DNA from: Neelides folsomi | Lineage: Eukaryota; Arthropoda; Collembola; Neelipleona; Neelidae | Length of the DNA stretch: 64,000 nt | Direction: 5' to 3' | NCBI GenBank assembly: GCA_034687125.1 | Contig: JAQGBZ010000216.1 | Location: forward strand, 44,233 to 108,232 | Shown: in pieces, positions 10,701-22,873 of the stretch | Position numbering within the stretch: position 1 is the stretch's first letter | Layout: each line of letters begins with the position of its first letter | The notes under the pieces: generated by a model | Seen by the model: only the letters and a program-made list of their open reading frames with translations | Database searches by the model: none | What the model was told of the DNA's origin: nothing | Program-made: the position numbers and the translations under genes

Positions 10701-13700
10701 GGAACAAATGCGTCGAGTACCTCGCTCCAATGGAGTGGAAGGCAGTCGAGTTTTCTACAAGGTGGAAAGCGATTTTGATCGCCTCCAAGAGGACATGAAG
10801 GTCATGGTCGTTCTGTAAGTACTTGGGGTTGATAGCCGCCTCTGTGTAGGGCGTCGAGTCTCTCAAAAGGATTTCTCCTCTTGCGTGGGGACGAGCGGCG
10901 GAAGGAACGATAAAAAATGCGTCTTTTCCTCTTGCGTGATTGAAATATTCGGCCGCAACGTCCTCCCGGAGGTTGTAAGCGTGGGCAAAGTCAGATGGGA
11001 ATTTGGAATGAGGTGCGAAGGAGGAGAAACCAAAATGAATGTCAGGCCAATCAACTTGACCTGCACCCTTGGCCTTGCTAGAACTCACAAGAGCCGAAGC
11101 TTGGAAAACTGAAGTTGTGAGGACTCCTTTGGCAAAGGCGAGCTGAGCAAACGACTTGGCTCCGACATCTCGGTCCACAAGGTAAGAAGACCCGGGTTTA
11201 ATGAAAAATGGCCCAATGAAGGTTGACAAATGATCTTGCAAATTTTGACCGACGGGTAAATCCTTTACGACTGGGATCTATATAAAATTTATTCAAGATG
11301 AGATTTATTCGCGATTAGTATTCACCTGTGGACCTATCTATTATTGAGTTAATTCATAACACTTATCGTGATTTTTATTTTTACTCTGCATTTACCTGTA
11401 TATTTAGTTATTATATATTGCAATTATATATTATTTACCCCGAGTGTTCTTAAGTGGTGAGCTGGGCCAACTCCTGAGAGCATGAGAATCCGAGGAGATT
11501 GGACGGCCCCCGCAGACAAAATGATTTCTTTGTTTGCAAAAGCATAACGAATCGTTCCATGTCGATCATATTCAACTCCATATGCTTTGTTTTCCGGGCC
11601 ATCAAAAAGGACCTAAATAATTATTGTAATTATAATTATACATTGTAATTATAATTAAATTGAAATTATAACATACTGTAATTACATAATACCATAATCA
11701 TAGAATTAGTTATCATATGATGAACCATGTTCTATAGCTAATATAAGGTAATGTGTATGTATTGGTATACGCGTATGTATAAGGTAGTTTTTGCAAAAGT
11801 TTACAATGTTTGTTTTCAGCATCATTAAATCTGCTTGAACTTATTGTGCGCATCAGAACCAAAATGGTAATCGGCTCATCTTTGACATTAAAAGAATAAG
11901 GAGGTAAGGAGATTAACAAAGAGGATCATAAACAGTCGAAAATGCGAAGTTGGGAGTGAGAAGTTGAGTCGGACGGACGCGTAAGTGACTGAACCAGATT
12001 TGCATATGAATGAGGAGATTAATTTATGAGGGCAAAGGAGCTTCTTACACGAGTGACGTGTGAGAACTTGTGAATGGTGAGATTCGGCCGACGGTGAGGT
12101 TTGCTCAAATATCCATCATACACACTGTCTCTGTAGCCAAGTCGAGAAGTGTAGTAGTTCGTGTCGAAGCCTGAACGAAGGGAAGATTCATTAAGGTGTC
12201 AACAAGGAATTAGTTCAATTAAGAAAAACAAAAAATACCTTCTCCGAAAGGTCCATTAAGGTCAATATGTTCATAGCCGTGTTCCTTCCCAGCGTAGATC
12301 CATCGTTTGGCTAAGCCGATATAATTCGGAATTTCCACACGAATTGGACCGCCATGTCCATGTTTAACTTTATAATTAAAAAAACTTTATAATTAAAAAA
12401 ACTATATATAATTAAAAATCATCTAATAATTTAATAAAAAATGTCCTGTTTGTTTTTCGAGCTTTTTGGGGGGTAAAAGTTAGAGAAGAAAATGAAAGCA
12501 ACCTTTTGAGTGCGGTCCATGGAAATCCTCACTGCGGTCAAAGAAGGGTTGAACTCCCTCATAAGACCAAGACGGATCTCCGGTGACGTGGGCCCAGTGG
12601 TTGAAATCCTTTTGATGTCCACGAAGATGGACGAGAAAGTTGAGGTTTGAGGAACCGCCCAAACTTCTCCCTTGTGACCAACTCGACTCCTAAAAAGTTA
12701 CATGAAGATTTTTTTCATGTCCAACTCATCACTTTTTCTCTTTCGTCACACAAGTTCTTTCTTGTGTGTCATTGGGGATTTGGATCTATGTATGCCATAA
12801 AATAAAAAGGAAACTGGTCAGGTAATGAAGGTTCAAAAATCTACTTGACTCGTGTCATCCTCCACATTCGAGTGAACTTGCTTACTTAAGTTAGTTAGAG
12901 AACTAAATGTAAGTTAGAGAGTTTGACAATTGACGAGTTCATGTTGTTGTTGTTTACGTTCTTTAACCTACTGTTACATATTCCTCCTTCCACCACCATA
13001 TCATTGTCATTAAAAAGGCCCATTGGGCTTAATGAAAAGGTTGGGAATTGGGCCAATGATGAGAAGAGTTTAATGCATATTTAATGGGTTTATTAAAACA
13101 TGAATACTTACGTGGCCGTTCATGGCAAAACATGCTTTCTCTTGTGGAACGGTTCGGTGTTTCCAATCAAACTCTGCATAGTTAAGCAAAGGGAAGGTGA
13201 ATGAAGGAACGGAGAGAAAAGGATGAGGATCTCCGCCAGACTCCAAGAGCAAAACTTTAAATTTCTCAGCTAGACGACTTGCCACGACTCCGCCTGATGA
13301 ACCGCCGCCCACTACGTATAAATTACAGGTGATTCACAATCATTTCATACCTTTAGCCTTTATGTAGTGTTAATAGTGCCGATGAAATTTGAATGTTTGA
13401 TAGAAACCTTTAATTATTTATATTATGGAGTGGGAAAAACTCAAGAGGATTGTTTAGGAAAAGCGAAGGATGCAGATATGGGCATAGGCCTTTTGGGGTT
13501 ATGAAAAGCACATTGTCAATTGTTTAAAATGTTTTCAGTTTTGACAACTTTTGTTCTTTGTATTTAGAGAAAATTGTAAATTATGAAAGTTTTCCTTTCG
13601 GCTACTTTACCTATAATGTATTTACTCTGGATTTTACGTATATGGGAAAATATTCAAATGGATTTTTGATCAATATATTCTAAATTTTTAACAATACATT

Positions 13701-14161
13701 GGATGTAAAGAAACTGAAGAAAAGAATCTTAATCTTGTAATAATTGGATTAGTTTTACAATTATCATATTAATTAAACTTATTGAGAACTTCCTAATCAA
13801 TTTTGCATATTTTACAATTTTTTTCAATTATCTTTTAATATTAATTTTTGGATAGTAATAATATTTAAATAAATTATTTTTGTAAACGGAATCGAAATAA
13901 AAATCAAATTGAATAGGACTAATAAACAAAAGTATTAAAATTTATAAAATTATTATTATTAATTAAACAAAAATTCAACTTACCGACGACAAAGTCAAAA
14001 GTGTCATGTTTGTCCAGATAAGCCGCTTTATAGCGATCGGCTACTCGGTCAATGTGGTCCCAGGTTTGAATGTACAAAGAAACAGTGGCGACAAGTCCGA
14101 AGAGGATATTCCGGAAAAAAATATTGTGGAACGTGGATCGGAAATGCGGGAAAAAACCCAT
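7743..14161 (-). CDS. GMC oxidoreductase paralogue 1 with a ~790-aa charged tail (likely non-catalytic)
   Basis: Eight exons (14161-13984, 13311-13112, 12689-12503, 12367-12239, 12170-12049, 11612-11439, 11277-10656, 10390-7743) encode 1419 aa. After an N-terminal hydrophobic anchor (about 17-35), the FAD-binding motif reads VGGGSSGG, and the family blocks [23 protein letters not shown] and [12 protein letters not shown] follow. The catalytic pair of glucose dehydrogenase/GMC enzymes looks lost: HPVGTC-type His is Asn in HNYAGTC, and NTNA-type Asn is Gly in PTGAA. After IMIGEKGAD the frame stays open for about 790 residues, first His/Pro/Gln-rich, then Glu/Arg-rich with [10 protein letters not shown] repeats. 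The tail lies on the same exon as the C-terminal catalytic segment, so it is not an artefact of joining exons. Normal family length is about 600-650 aa. FAD binding may survive without oxidation of a substrate (inference). Confidence 0.9.
8431..8520 (-). repeat. 30-bp tandem repeat inside the GMC-1 tail
   Basis: Three head-to-tail copies of a 30-bp unit occupy 8431-8460 (variant), 8461-8490 and 8491-8520. On the coding strand they give ten-residue units of the type [10 protein letters not shown]. Degenerate copies continue on both sides. This shows the Arg/Glu-rich part of the tail grew by unit duplication while staying in frame. Confidence 0.9.
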
Positions 14162-17100
14162 GATGGAATCACACACTGGCCCACAAGCTGAGACTCACTC
14201 CGTGGCCAAGGAGTGAATGACGGACAAAGGTCGGAGTGACGATGAAAAAACGCCCTGCTTTCCCACCCCTTCTTCAAATCTCCCAAATAACCACCAGACA
14301 GACGAAGAAGAAAGCTGAGGATCTCTCGAGAACAAGGAGTTGAATGAATCAATGCTGAATGAATCAAAGTTCCCCTTCTAAGAACCAAATTCCATCTCTC
14401 TCTCCAAAGCAGGTACCTTCAAGAAAATGAAGAAAAGTTCAAAGAATTTAATCATAGGAAGTCATGTTATTACATCCACAATAGTAACCACCATGTTGGG
14501 CTTTGCTTTGCTTCAAGTTCATGGTCGTCGTAGTGGGGGGAAAGGTGTAAGATACGACTGACCCAGTAAAAACACATTGTCCTAGTTTTTCTCACGCTAA
14601 TTTGTACATCTTGAGCGTACGTTCCCTCCGCTCCTCCTTGATGGAAACTGGAGATGAGAAAAAAGGTTTAAATGGAGTTTAAATCATTGATAATTACTCT
14701 TGTTTTGCATTTTACTCCAATTTAAATCAGAACGGTTTCCTGACCCAACCCTGGAAAAATATTTAAATATTCATACAAAAGTGATAGAGTTGCTTGTAGG
14801 AAATTTATTTGCGAATCATGTTGGCTATTAACATTCACACTAATGTTTCTTACGCTCATTAAATTTAATTTAATTTGCGGAAAAAATTAATTTGGGTAAT
14901 TTAATATCTATTTAATCAGAATAAGAATCCTAGTTAACTTTCATGAATTATAGTTTCAGAAATTGGAAACCACGGGACAATTAACTTACTGATATTTTGA
15001 AATAAGCATATTTTCATATACACAATCTTCCTTATTTTCCTATTTAATCCTATAAATCAAACCTAATTATTCGAATAGGGAAAACCTATTAATTTTCAAA
15101 GGTTAAAAATCTTCTGACGCGTTTATGACTCTTTTTCATCCTATTCCTCCCAATGAGAAAAGGTCTGAAGTTTCTTTACTTCTTTACATATGCAAATATT
15201 CCCCTTCTTTCCCGATGAATTAAAAGATCATATTTCCTTATATAAGGACGGTCAAGCGGAATGTATAATGACCAAGCTTCCTTTTTCTACGCGGGCCCAT
15301 TACTCGAAGGAGATGAATCCTGGGAATCTGACTGAGATTTATCTCTTAATATTTTCTCAAAAGGAATTGAGGGAAATGAGAAGAGAACGATGGAGGATTT
15401 AATGGCCATGCTAGAAACCTACATTAACCCCGTAGCCCCGTGAATGAACCGTATAAGCCTCAAGGAAAAATTGTTATTAAAACCTCGCCTTTCGTTTTCA
15501 TTCCTCACCACCCTCGTGATTTTCTTTATGCTAAACTAACTAAGGGTAAGTGGACAGTCAAACATATTATTTAGCATTTGCCCACATTTGCATATCATCA
15601 CTTTTTCCTTCGTTGATAAACCGTTGGGTCAAGTACCAAAATTCCATTGTTTATGAACCAGACGTGAGTCTTGATAGTTTAGTTATATTGCAAACAAGAT
15701 ATTAAGAAGATACGGTGATGGTCCATCTGATAAAGATGTAAAAGGTTTTACAGATTTTAGCTTAGCTGGATACATCGACTTAACTAGCATAATATTTAAG
15801 CAGATATCCAATTTGTGAGAATATTACATGCCCATACTTATAAGATTATAAACTAACTTACAACTAAACTAGCTAAATATTTCTGAGCTTGTAAAGTCAT
15901 GAAGTCGAAAATGAGAAAATAAATTTAAATTTATAAAGCTTTTCAAAATATTTAAGCCTTGGGAAGAAAAAAGAAAAAATGAGTGAAAATGACCAATACA
16001 GTGGCCTATATGATACTTATATGTAAGATGTACATATTCCCCATGTCATGAATCATTCGGCGTAATTCTTTGAAGTAAAAAACCAGGAGTGCACTTTGCT
16101 GACCCTCCTCTGTGCAACTTCTTAAAAACTCTTTACAACAGAGAGAAAAAAGCGGAATAAGCTTAAAAGCACTTTTTCTTTATTGTTCAGTTTTTTGCAT
16201 AAATATGAAAAGTACAGGTAAATTGGTTGTTGGTCCTTTAGCCAAATGAATTATTTAAAATTGGAGGTATTGAATGAAATGAAGGAATGGAAAGAGAAAA
16301 TGTGGAGTTTATGTAAATATCACATTTGTAACGAGCCAATTGCAAACTTATCATTTTCTTAATTCCAAAACTCGATTTGCTCCTATATTATTGAATGGAT
16401 GAATGAAGATGAAAGTTAAATGATTTTAAATTCAATTGTAGAAAAAAAGGCTTTAATGAGAAAACGTTACTTGTTTGTTGGAAATGCGAAGGGATCTTTG
16501 CATTTACTCTTATTTTATTACATTGCTACATAATGTACATAATCACTCCATAGAACAAGTGAAGTATCGACAGTGGGGAGTAATTGGTTTTCTTAATGAA
16601 AGACTTTCAATTCCAGACAAAGCAATCACAATGCAATCTTGCCACTTATTAGTAATACAATATAATAGATATATGGTACAATGAATGATAATAATGTTCA
16701 ATGGCAACAATTGTTTTATGAACTTTATGAACATCAAAAGAGTAAAAGTGTTTCAGATAAGAGTCAATAAGGACTAACCGTAATGAGTGAATAAATAAAA
16801 TGGTGAAGAATAAAAATGAAAACGAGAAATTTGAACTTCACCCCCTTTAGCATTTAGAATCCAATAAAGGTCAAAGTATCAATTTTTATCAAGGAAGTGG
16901 AAAATGCATTTGTAGGGTGCAGACTCTATGAAAAGAACTTGAATGGAATCTTCTTCCATTAGTTTCCATTTGTACATAGGATTCTGTATGTGGAAAAGTG
17001 AATGTATTTATTTCGTTTCCATTTTTCATTGACACAGTGCGGGTTAACCTCAACCTTCAACGGCATCAACAACTTCGTGTATGTTCTTCGTGGAGTGGAA

Positions 17101-20100
17101 TGATATGAATGCATTGGATTTGTCTATAGATTTGCTATATCTTTCCGGATTGCATTTAGTGGGAGAAAACAGGTTTTATTTGTCTCTCAATAATATTGTA
17201 ATATTGAAGTGTGGCTTGGAGTGAGGTTGAGGAATCTGCGGGGAACCCATCGGTCCTTAAAACATCTCTACACGCCTTATCTCTTCTAAAATAGCCCATT
17301 AACCAAAATTATTCACTCACCTCCTGTATCTTGAAAGAAGATCTTTCTCTCATTCAAGATTTCTCTTGGGCTCAAGAAGGAGATGAAGCTTCTTTTTATT
17401 TAATTTATTTTTTATTCCGTATTTAACTCTTTGCATTCCCAATCTTTCTCCCCCCATTCATCATCAACTTCATCGTAAATTAAGTTGGAATGGATATGAA
17501 TATTTAAATAAATATTTAAAGTCTACGTAAATCCCTTAAAAGTTTATTTATTAAGGTGGTGGGTATACAAGTATAAAACTAATATGTATAATATACCTTC
17601 TAATATGTTCATCCATAACTAACAATAAGTATACTTATCCTTACTTTTAGGTTAATCTTGTACACCCATGAAGCCTAAATCTTTTTAGCATGGAATTTTC
17701 AGAAATGAATTTTTTTGACAAAAAATTATGCATAGACCTCCTTTGTAGGTCTTTTGCCTACGACAAGGAAAATATTAGTGACGATGTTTGGTGTATTTAA
17801 TAACATATGTCTTACCACAATAAAATTTGAATGTCACACTGAACAGGAGGAATAATATTTAATAAACGGGCTAAAAAGCGTAGATGAGGTTAAAGATCGC
17901 AAACATTGCAATTAATTCTTAAAATTTCTAAACAATAAAATCATTTCCAACTCAAATGTGTGCAATTCAATAAACCTTAACTTGTTTAGATTCAGACAGT
18001 GCACCATAAGGTAGTTAGTTTTTATTGTAACATGTAAATCTTTACTATTACGACAACCAACAATGGATTTTTTTATCTTGTATCAGTGCATCAGTATGTA
18101 AGTAATACATAATAAAATATAATTTTTATTTTTTTTATTTTAGCACTGCATTGCATTATAGAGTTGCTAAAAGAAATTCGCGTGATGGGAAATACAATTA
18201 TATATGAATTTTGAATACAAGGTGGATTGTATGATTAAACTCAGAAGCAGGAAATTAAATGCAATGTGAAGCTATCCAAATTTTTTCATAATTGAAAAAT
18301 TGTTTGTTGTTTAAATGGGTAATAGAAATGCAAATTAGGAAATTTGGCCCTCCCTCATCGTGCCTTCTCGATCGTGACGTTCAATTTTCATAAGTTTTCT
18401 ACTGTGCATTAACGGAATAATTGAGATAAATCTCTCCATCCAGGATCTACCCTAATATAATTGACAGACTAATGATCTGGTTGGGTCGTAAAATTACTCT
18501 GAGAAGTTTATTACATTTCTCCCACTTGTTCCATCTGTTCAATATCCAATGGGTGTAGCATTGTTGTAATATACTAATAAATAGCTCCTAACTGTATTTT
18601 ATCGATGCATCGCGATGTCCACCTCCGTATTTGAAGTGATGAAGCTTCCAACTTGAAACTATTGTTATTATTTTTTTATCTATTGTTTAAAGCCCAATCT
18701 CATCAGTGTAACTTACTATTAAAAATTTATTAACTTATGATTAAAAGTCATCTCGGAGGTTCGGTTAATATTTCATAAAGTTTTCTCTTGTAAGATTTTG
18801 GAAATTTGAGGACATGAGGGTTTGGCTCATTGAGATTAGCGTCTTGATCGGAGTTAAAGACTATTTATTATGTCTGCCACCTTCCATACTCATTAAATTA
18901 TGGAACTGATATTAATCTTGTTAATATCAGACTACGCCATGCAGCCACCCACTGAACCAATAACGTGGGTTAACTAACAATTACCCAAATCCAACCACTT
19001 GGCTTAAACCTGAACTCCAATCGGAGCCAGGAGAAAGATTCTTTGACACATGGAAAGAGAAATTGAAGTGGAGAGACGTTAAGGTTGTCAGGAACGCAGA
19101 GATTCCTATCTCACTCAGGTGTATTGGTATATAATCTTTTCGCATGTGTAGGTAATGTATGCCAGGGAGTATCACTGCACCAAATTTACATATATCCGTT
19201 TCGCACTGAACGGAATAACTAACCCAGGAGCTATAACTTATGCGAAGGAATGTGTAATGGGTGAGTAATGGAGGTTTTTAATTGAAATTCAGAAGGAGAC
19301 AATTTGAGACTCAGCAGACACGAATTTCAATTAAATTGACAACCTGCCATTGAGAAACTCGCAAAGAAGGTGGGCCAAGAGATTCAATTAGTGAGGAAGA
19401 CACCTTGTTTGTTTCCCCAACCAGCTTCATTCACTTTTCCCACATTTACCTTCATATTTTTTTACCCATCATCTAAATGAGCTCCTTGTAACAAGTATTT
19501 TGGACATGAAAATAAATTAAAACAACGAGGCTTATCACGTACTAAAGAGCCCTAATTGGGATAATTAATTTCAATTATGAAGGATGAGCTTAATAGATGA
19601 TTAACTTAAAAGGGGGAGATTGTTCAAAATGAAATTATGGCCATTTAAGGAGAAATTGTTTCGAATATGTCCGCGTATTTAAAGAGGCCACCTTTTGCAT
19701 CCTGTTATTGTTGTTATGATTTAAGCCAATTTCCACTCTTTCCCTCCTAAATGATTTAAATGAAAAACGTAGTTAGGTGGAGTACGTGGAAATGGTTAAA
19801 GAGATTTGAGTAATTACATGGCGATCAAAAGATGAGGAGATTAAAGAATGGGGGAGGGAAGGAGGCGGATCGGGAAAACGCTGGCCACTTTCAGATTCCA
19901 CAAATCCAACCCATAAAAATGAAGTTGAAATCCATTACGGATAATAAGTCAGCATAGGCCAAGATGTGCATTAATTCCTCTTCATTTTCATTACTAGCCA
20001 CGAGTGATTCTTTGACTTATGGTCACAACAACCACCTGGATTTGTAAATTACCAAAACCCTTCGTTTTGGGGTCGAGTGGTGCGCAAGGGTTTTTAAATT

Positions 20101-20136
20101 CTCATAGTAGTCTTCTTATTCTTCATACCTTTGTAG
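14162..20136. other. Long intergenic region, no gene recognised
   Basis: About 6 kb of AT-rich sequence lies upstream of GMC-1. Short open frames (for example 15190-15402 and 18981-19175) have no splice partners, signal peptides or family motifs. A perfect 10-bp stem with a 5-base loop occurs near 18906-18930. I saw no RNA gene. Confidence 0.55.
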
Positions 20137-20350
20137 TATAAATATTTCGGCAATCTCAATAGAATATGGGAAAAAACTCTTTTAAAGGTACCAAACTGGT
20201 TCTCCTCAATTCGGCATGACAAATCCGTCCAAGTTTTTATCTTCGAAGAACTGCAGGACCATTTGTCCAAATTAAGCCCTAAACTACTCAACAACGAAGA
20301 GGCCATTAGGGATAACAATTTCCACATGTGGATTGTATTGTTACACACAG
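20137..20350 (+). other. Orphan exon-like open segment
   Basis: A pyrimidine-rich stretch ending TTTGTAG is followed by 71 open codons and then a CAG|GTGGAT donor. The peptide begins YKYFGNLNRIWEKTLLKV and ends FHMWIVLLHT; it is not low-complexity but matches no family I recognise. No neighbouring exon in a compatible phase was found, so it may be a relic of a gene, an exon of an unseen gene, or chance. Confidence 0.25.
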
Positions 20351-20800
20351 GTGGATCGATATGTATGTATGGCCCGAACCAATAAAAATCATAGGGAAAA
20401 CTTTGACTTTCATTCTTTTCACTTTGAACCTAAATTCGTGGTCGGGTAATTGGAAAACACAATGTTTTTAAATGCCTTACGAGGCTCACAATTCCTTTTA
20501 GGAACATTGTATGAATAATGTAATTAACTTAAAGTGTCTGTCTATTTATTGTGAGTTTGGTAAGACGAATTTGATTAAAATGTATGTAGTTTGTATGATT
20601 TTTAATGAATTAAATTCGCTTGTCTGAAATGTCTGATTGTTTGAAGTGTTTGAGTAAACAACGTGTCTTATCACTTAATTCAACAAATTCAACAAATTGT
20701 TCATTGAACTTAAAACTAATATACAGATATTTAAATATTTAATGAGAAAATTATCATAAAGAGAAATTGGACGATGGAATGAGGATCTTCACATTAGTAA

Positions 20801-22481
20801 TCAATGCTTATTTTGATAATCTCCTTCTCGGAATTGGATAATCACAAGGAGATATGTAGTGACTGCAGCGAAAATCTACAACAAAATTTATTACGTTTCA
20901 ACTTTACAATGTGACAAGTCATTAGTTGGGAAAAATGAGTGAAATAAAAATTGCAATGAATATATGAATTTATGAATTATTGAAATGAATTATTAAAATG
21001 AATTATTGTCAAACAGAAAGTAGTTGAAAAATTTTGGTAGACAGTTTGCTAAATGATATACCGAAGTGATGAGGAAACGATTGACAGTGAAATATCCACA
21101 AGGCGAGATTAGGACTGGAGTGATGGTCATTCTCATCCTCAGCCCCTCTACCTTTAATTAGCAATTGATGTTAAATGAAATTTATTTGATTAGCTGTTCA
21201 TACTTTGGCCGCAAGCCTCGGGTTCAAATGAGCCAAAGGAAAGTTGAACAAAACTTGACCGACTCGCCCCGACTCTGTTCCTATAAATCCCCCCTTTGAC
21301 CCAATTGAATAAAGCTCAAAGGCAAATCGGAGGAAAACAAGAATGGAAATGCCGAATTCCAAAAACGTCTTTTTGAATAAATTTTCAGCAGCGAAAAATA
21401 AATAAAACGAGAGGGAAATGATTATTATGAGAAATTCTACGATGAGCTTTTTTCCAAAAAACTCATTGTAGCTTTCAACTTGTTTTTCTAGGATTTCAAA
21501 AACGACCAAACATCTCTCAATGTTGAATTGAATTTTATCATTTAATTTATAATCATATGAATATTTGTTTGTTAAATATGTGTAATTAATTTCATTAATA
21601 TTCATGCTAAAATGAACCAATTGATCGAAATGTTTTAAAGAATCGTATACAATTTTGAACCCAAGTTGATAAAACTTCAAGAAAAATCCAAAATATATTT
21701 CGTGTGTTGGATGGAAAATCATTAGAAAATTCCACGTGATAAATGTGAGAGCTATAAATCCGTTTTCCATCAAACTAAGCTTGTCATATTTCGATACAGA
21801 TTTTGGTGATTTATCTTTTAAATACCATTTGTACATGTTGAGGAACCCATTGCCTAAGTAAATAAAAACAATTAAAATCACAAGTTTGGCCGTAGCGAAA
21901 AAAATCTTCTTTGAGTCGTTTTTAATTTTTGTAAAGGATTCATAAGTTGAAAATTGTTGACAAGAACCACTTTTTTCATTTTCAATTGATGTCCTCTGAA
22001 GTTGGAGGATGGCTGAGAATGCTTGAGCGTTTTCTTCCCAAAAACATCCAATTTTCTTCCTTTCATACAACGAAAAGATTTTGACCCAAATACAATCAAT
22101 GTACAAGATTGAAGCAAAAATAACAAAAATCCCCATTTTCGTTATTCCATCAATGATCCCAATATCCACCAATAAGATAAAATATTTAAAATACATAAAA
22201 CAGTTAAATAACATAAAAATTATTGATAAAATTGTGAAAAATAAAGTTGGATAATTAATTTTCCATTTTTCATTATTTGAATAATTCGAATCCTCTTTGT
22301 TCTTCTTTTGGCCTGTTTGATCCGGATGAACTAAAGCAGAATTCCTCTGTGTTGAAATAGGAAACATTCCTAAAAGCCTGCCAGTTAGAATGGCCCATTT
22401 CCCAATTTCAAAAAATTTCTCCTCGTCGTGTTTAAGGAAATGCGATCTGATCACTTTCCCTGAAGTAAACTCCCGGCTCAT
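20801..22481 (-). CDS. Gustatory receptor family protein (seven-transmembrane)
   Basis: Three exons (22481-21204, 21151-21062, 20875-20801), all joined in phase 0 by introns of 52 and 186 bp, encode 480 aa. Several hydrophobic segments of transmembrane length are visible, for example around YPTLFFTILSIIFML, LVILIVFIYLG and IVEFLIIIISLSFYLFF. The last exon gives TTYLLVIIQF, the TYhhhhhQF signature that ends arthropod gustatory receptors, and the middle exon supplies the usual block before it (GYFTVNRFLITS). The length is typical of the family. Such receptors are ligand-gated cation channels of chemosensory neurons; the ligand cannot be predicted. The first exon alone would stop early, so the two short 3' exons are needed for a full seventh helix. 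Start is the first ATG. Confidence 0.88.
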
Positions 22482-22873
22482 CGAGTCAACTCTCGAAATT
22501 GAGAAGTGTTAAGACTTTAAGAGGGATGATGAATGGGGACCTGCGGAGATCCGCGAAGAGAATTTTTTAGTGAGGTGGTCGGATGTGTGCGAGAGGTTTC
22601 GTGAACTTCTCCTTGTGTGGGTTGCCTCAGGTGCGAACCCAATTAACCTAATTTCTTTTTAATATTTTACGACGTATGAAGGGAGGGTCCGGGGGTTGGG
22701 CTCAGTTAATAAATATACTTTTTAGAACCACTTTAATCATAATTTTAATTTCTCGAATGATTCCCGTGGAGAAGATCAATGAAGGCATTTGGATACTCGT
22801 TCCCTACTGATTGATATGACTCGATTCCCTTCAATTCCCCGTGCCTCCTGTTCAATTTAAATACCCAGTCACG
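22482..22873. other. Spacer between the gustatory receptor and the MATH-BTB gene
   Basis: This spacer of 392 bp holds the upstream region of the minus-strand receptor gene and the 3' end of the MATH-BTB gene. No open frame or repeat stands out. Confidence 0.5.

Noticed and set aside
10531-10818. Plus-strand frame of 95 codons
   Set aside because: Covers the GMC-1 intron and exon on the opposite strand; no independent support.
14041-14388. 115-codon minus-strand frame near the GMC-1 start
   Set aside because: It overlaps the first GMC-1 exon in another frame and lacks homology; the frame from 14161 matches the paralogues.
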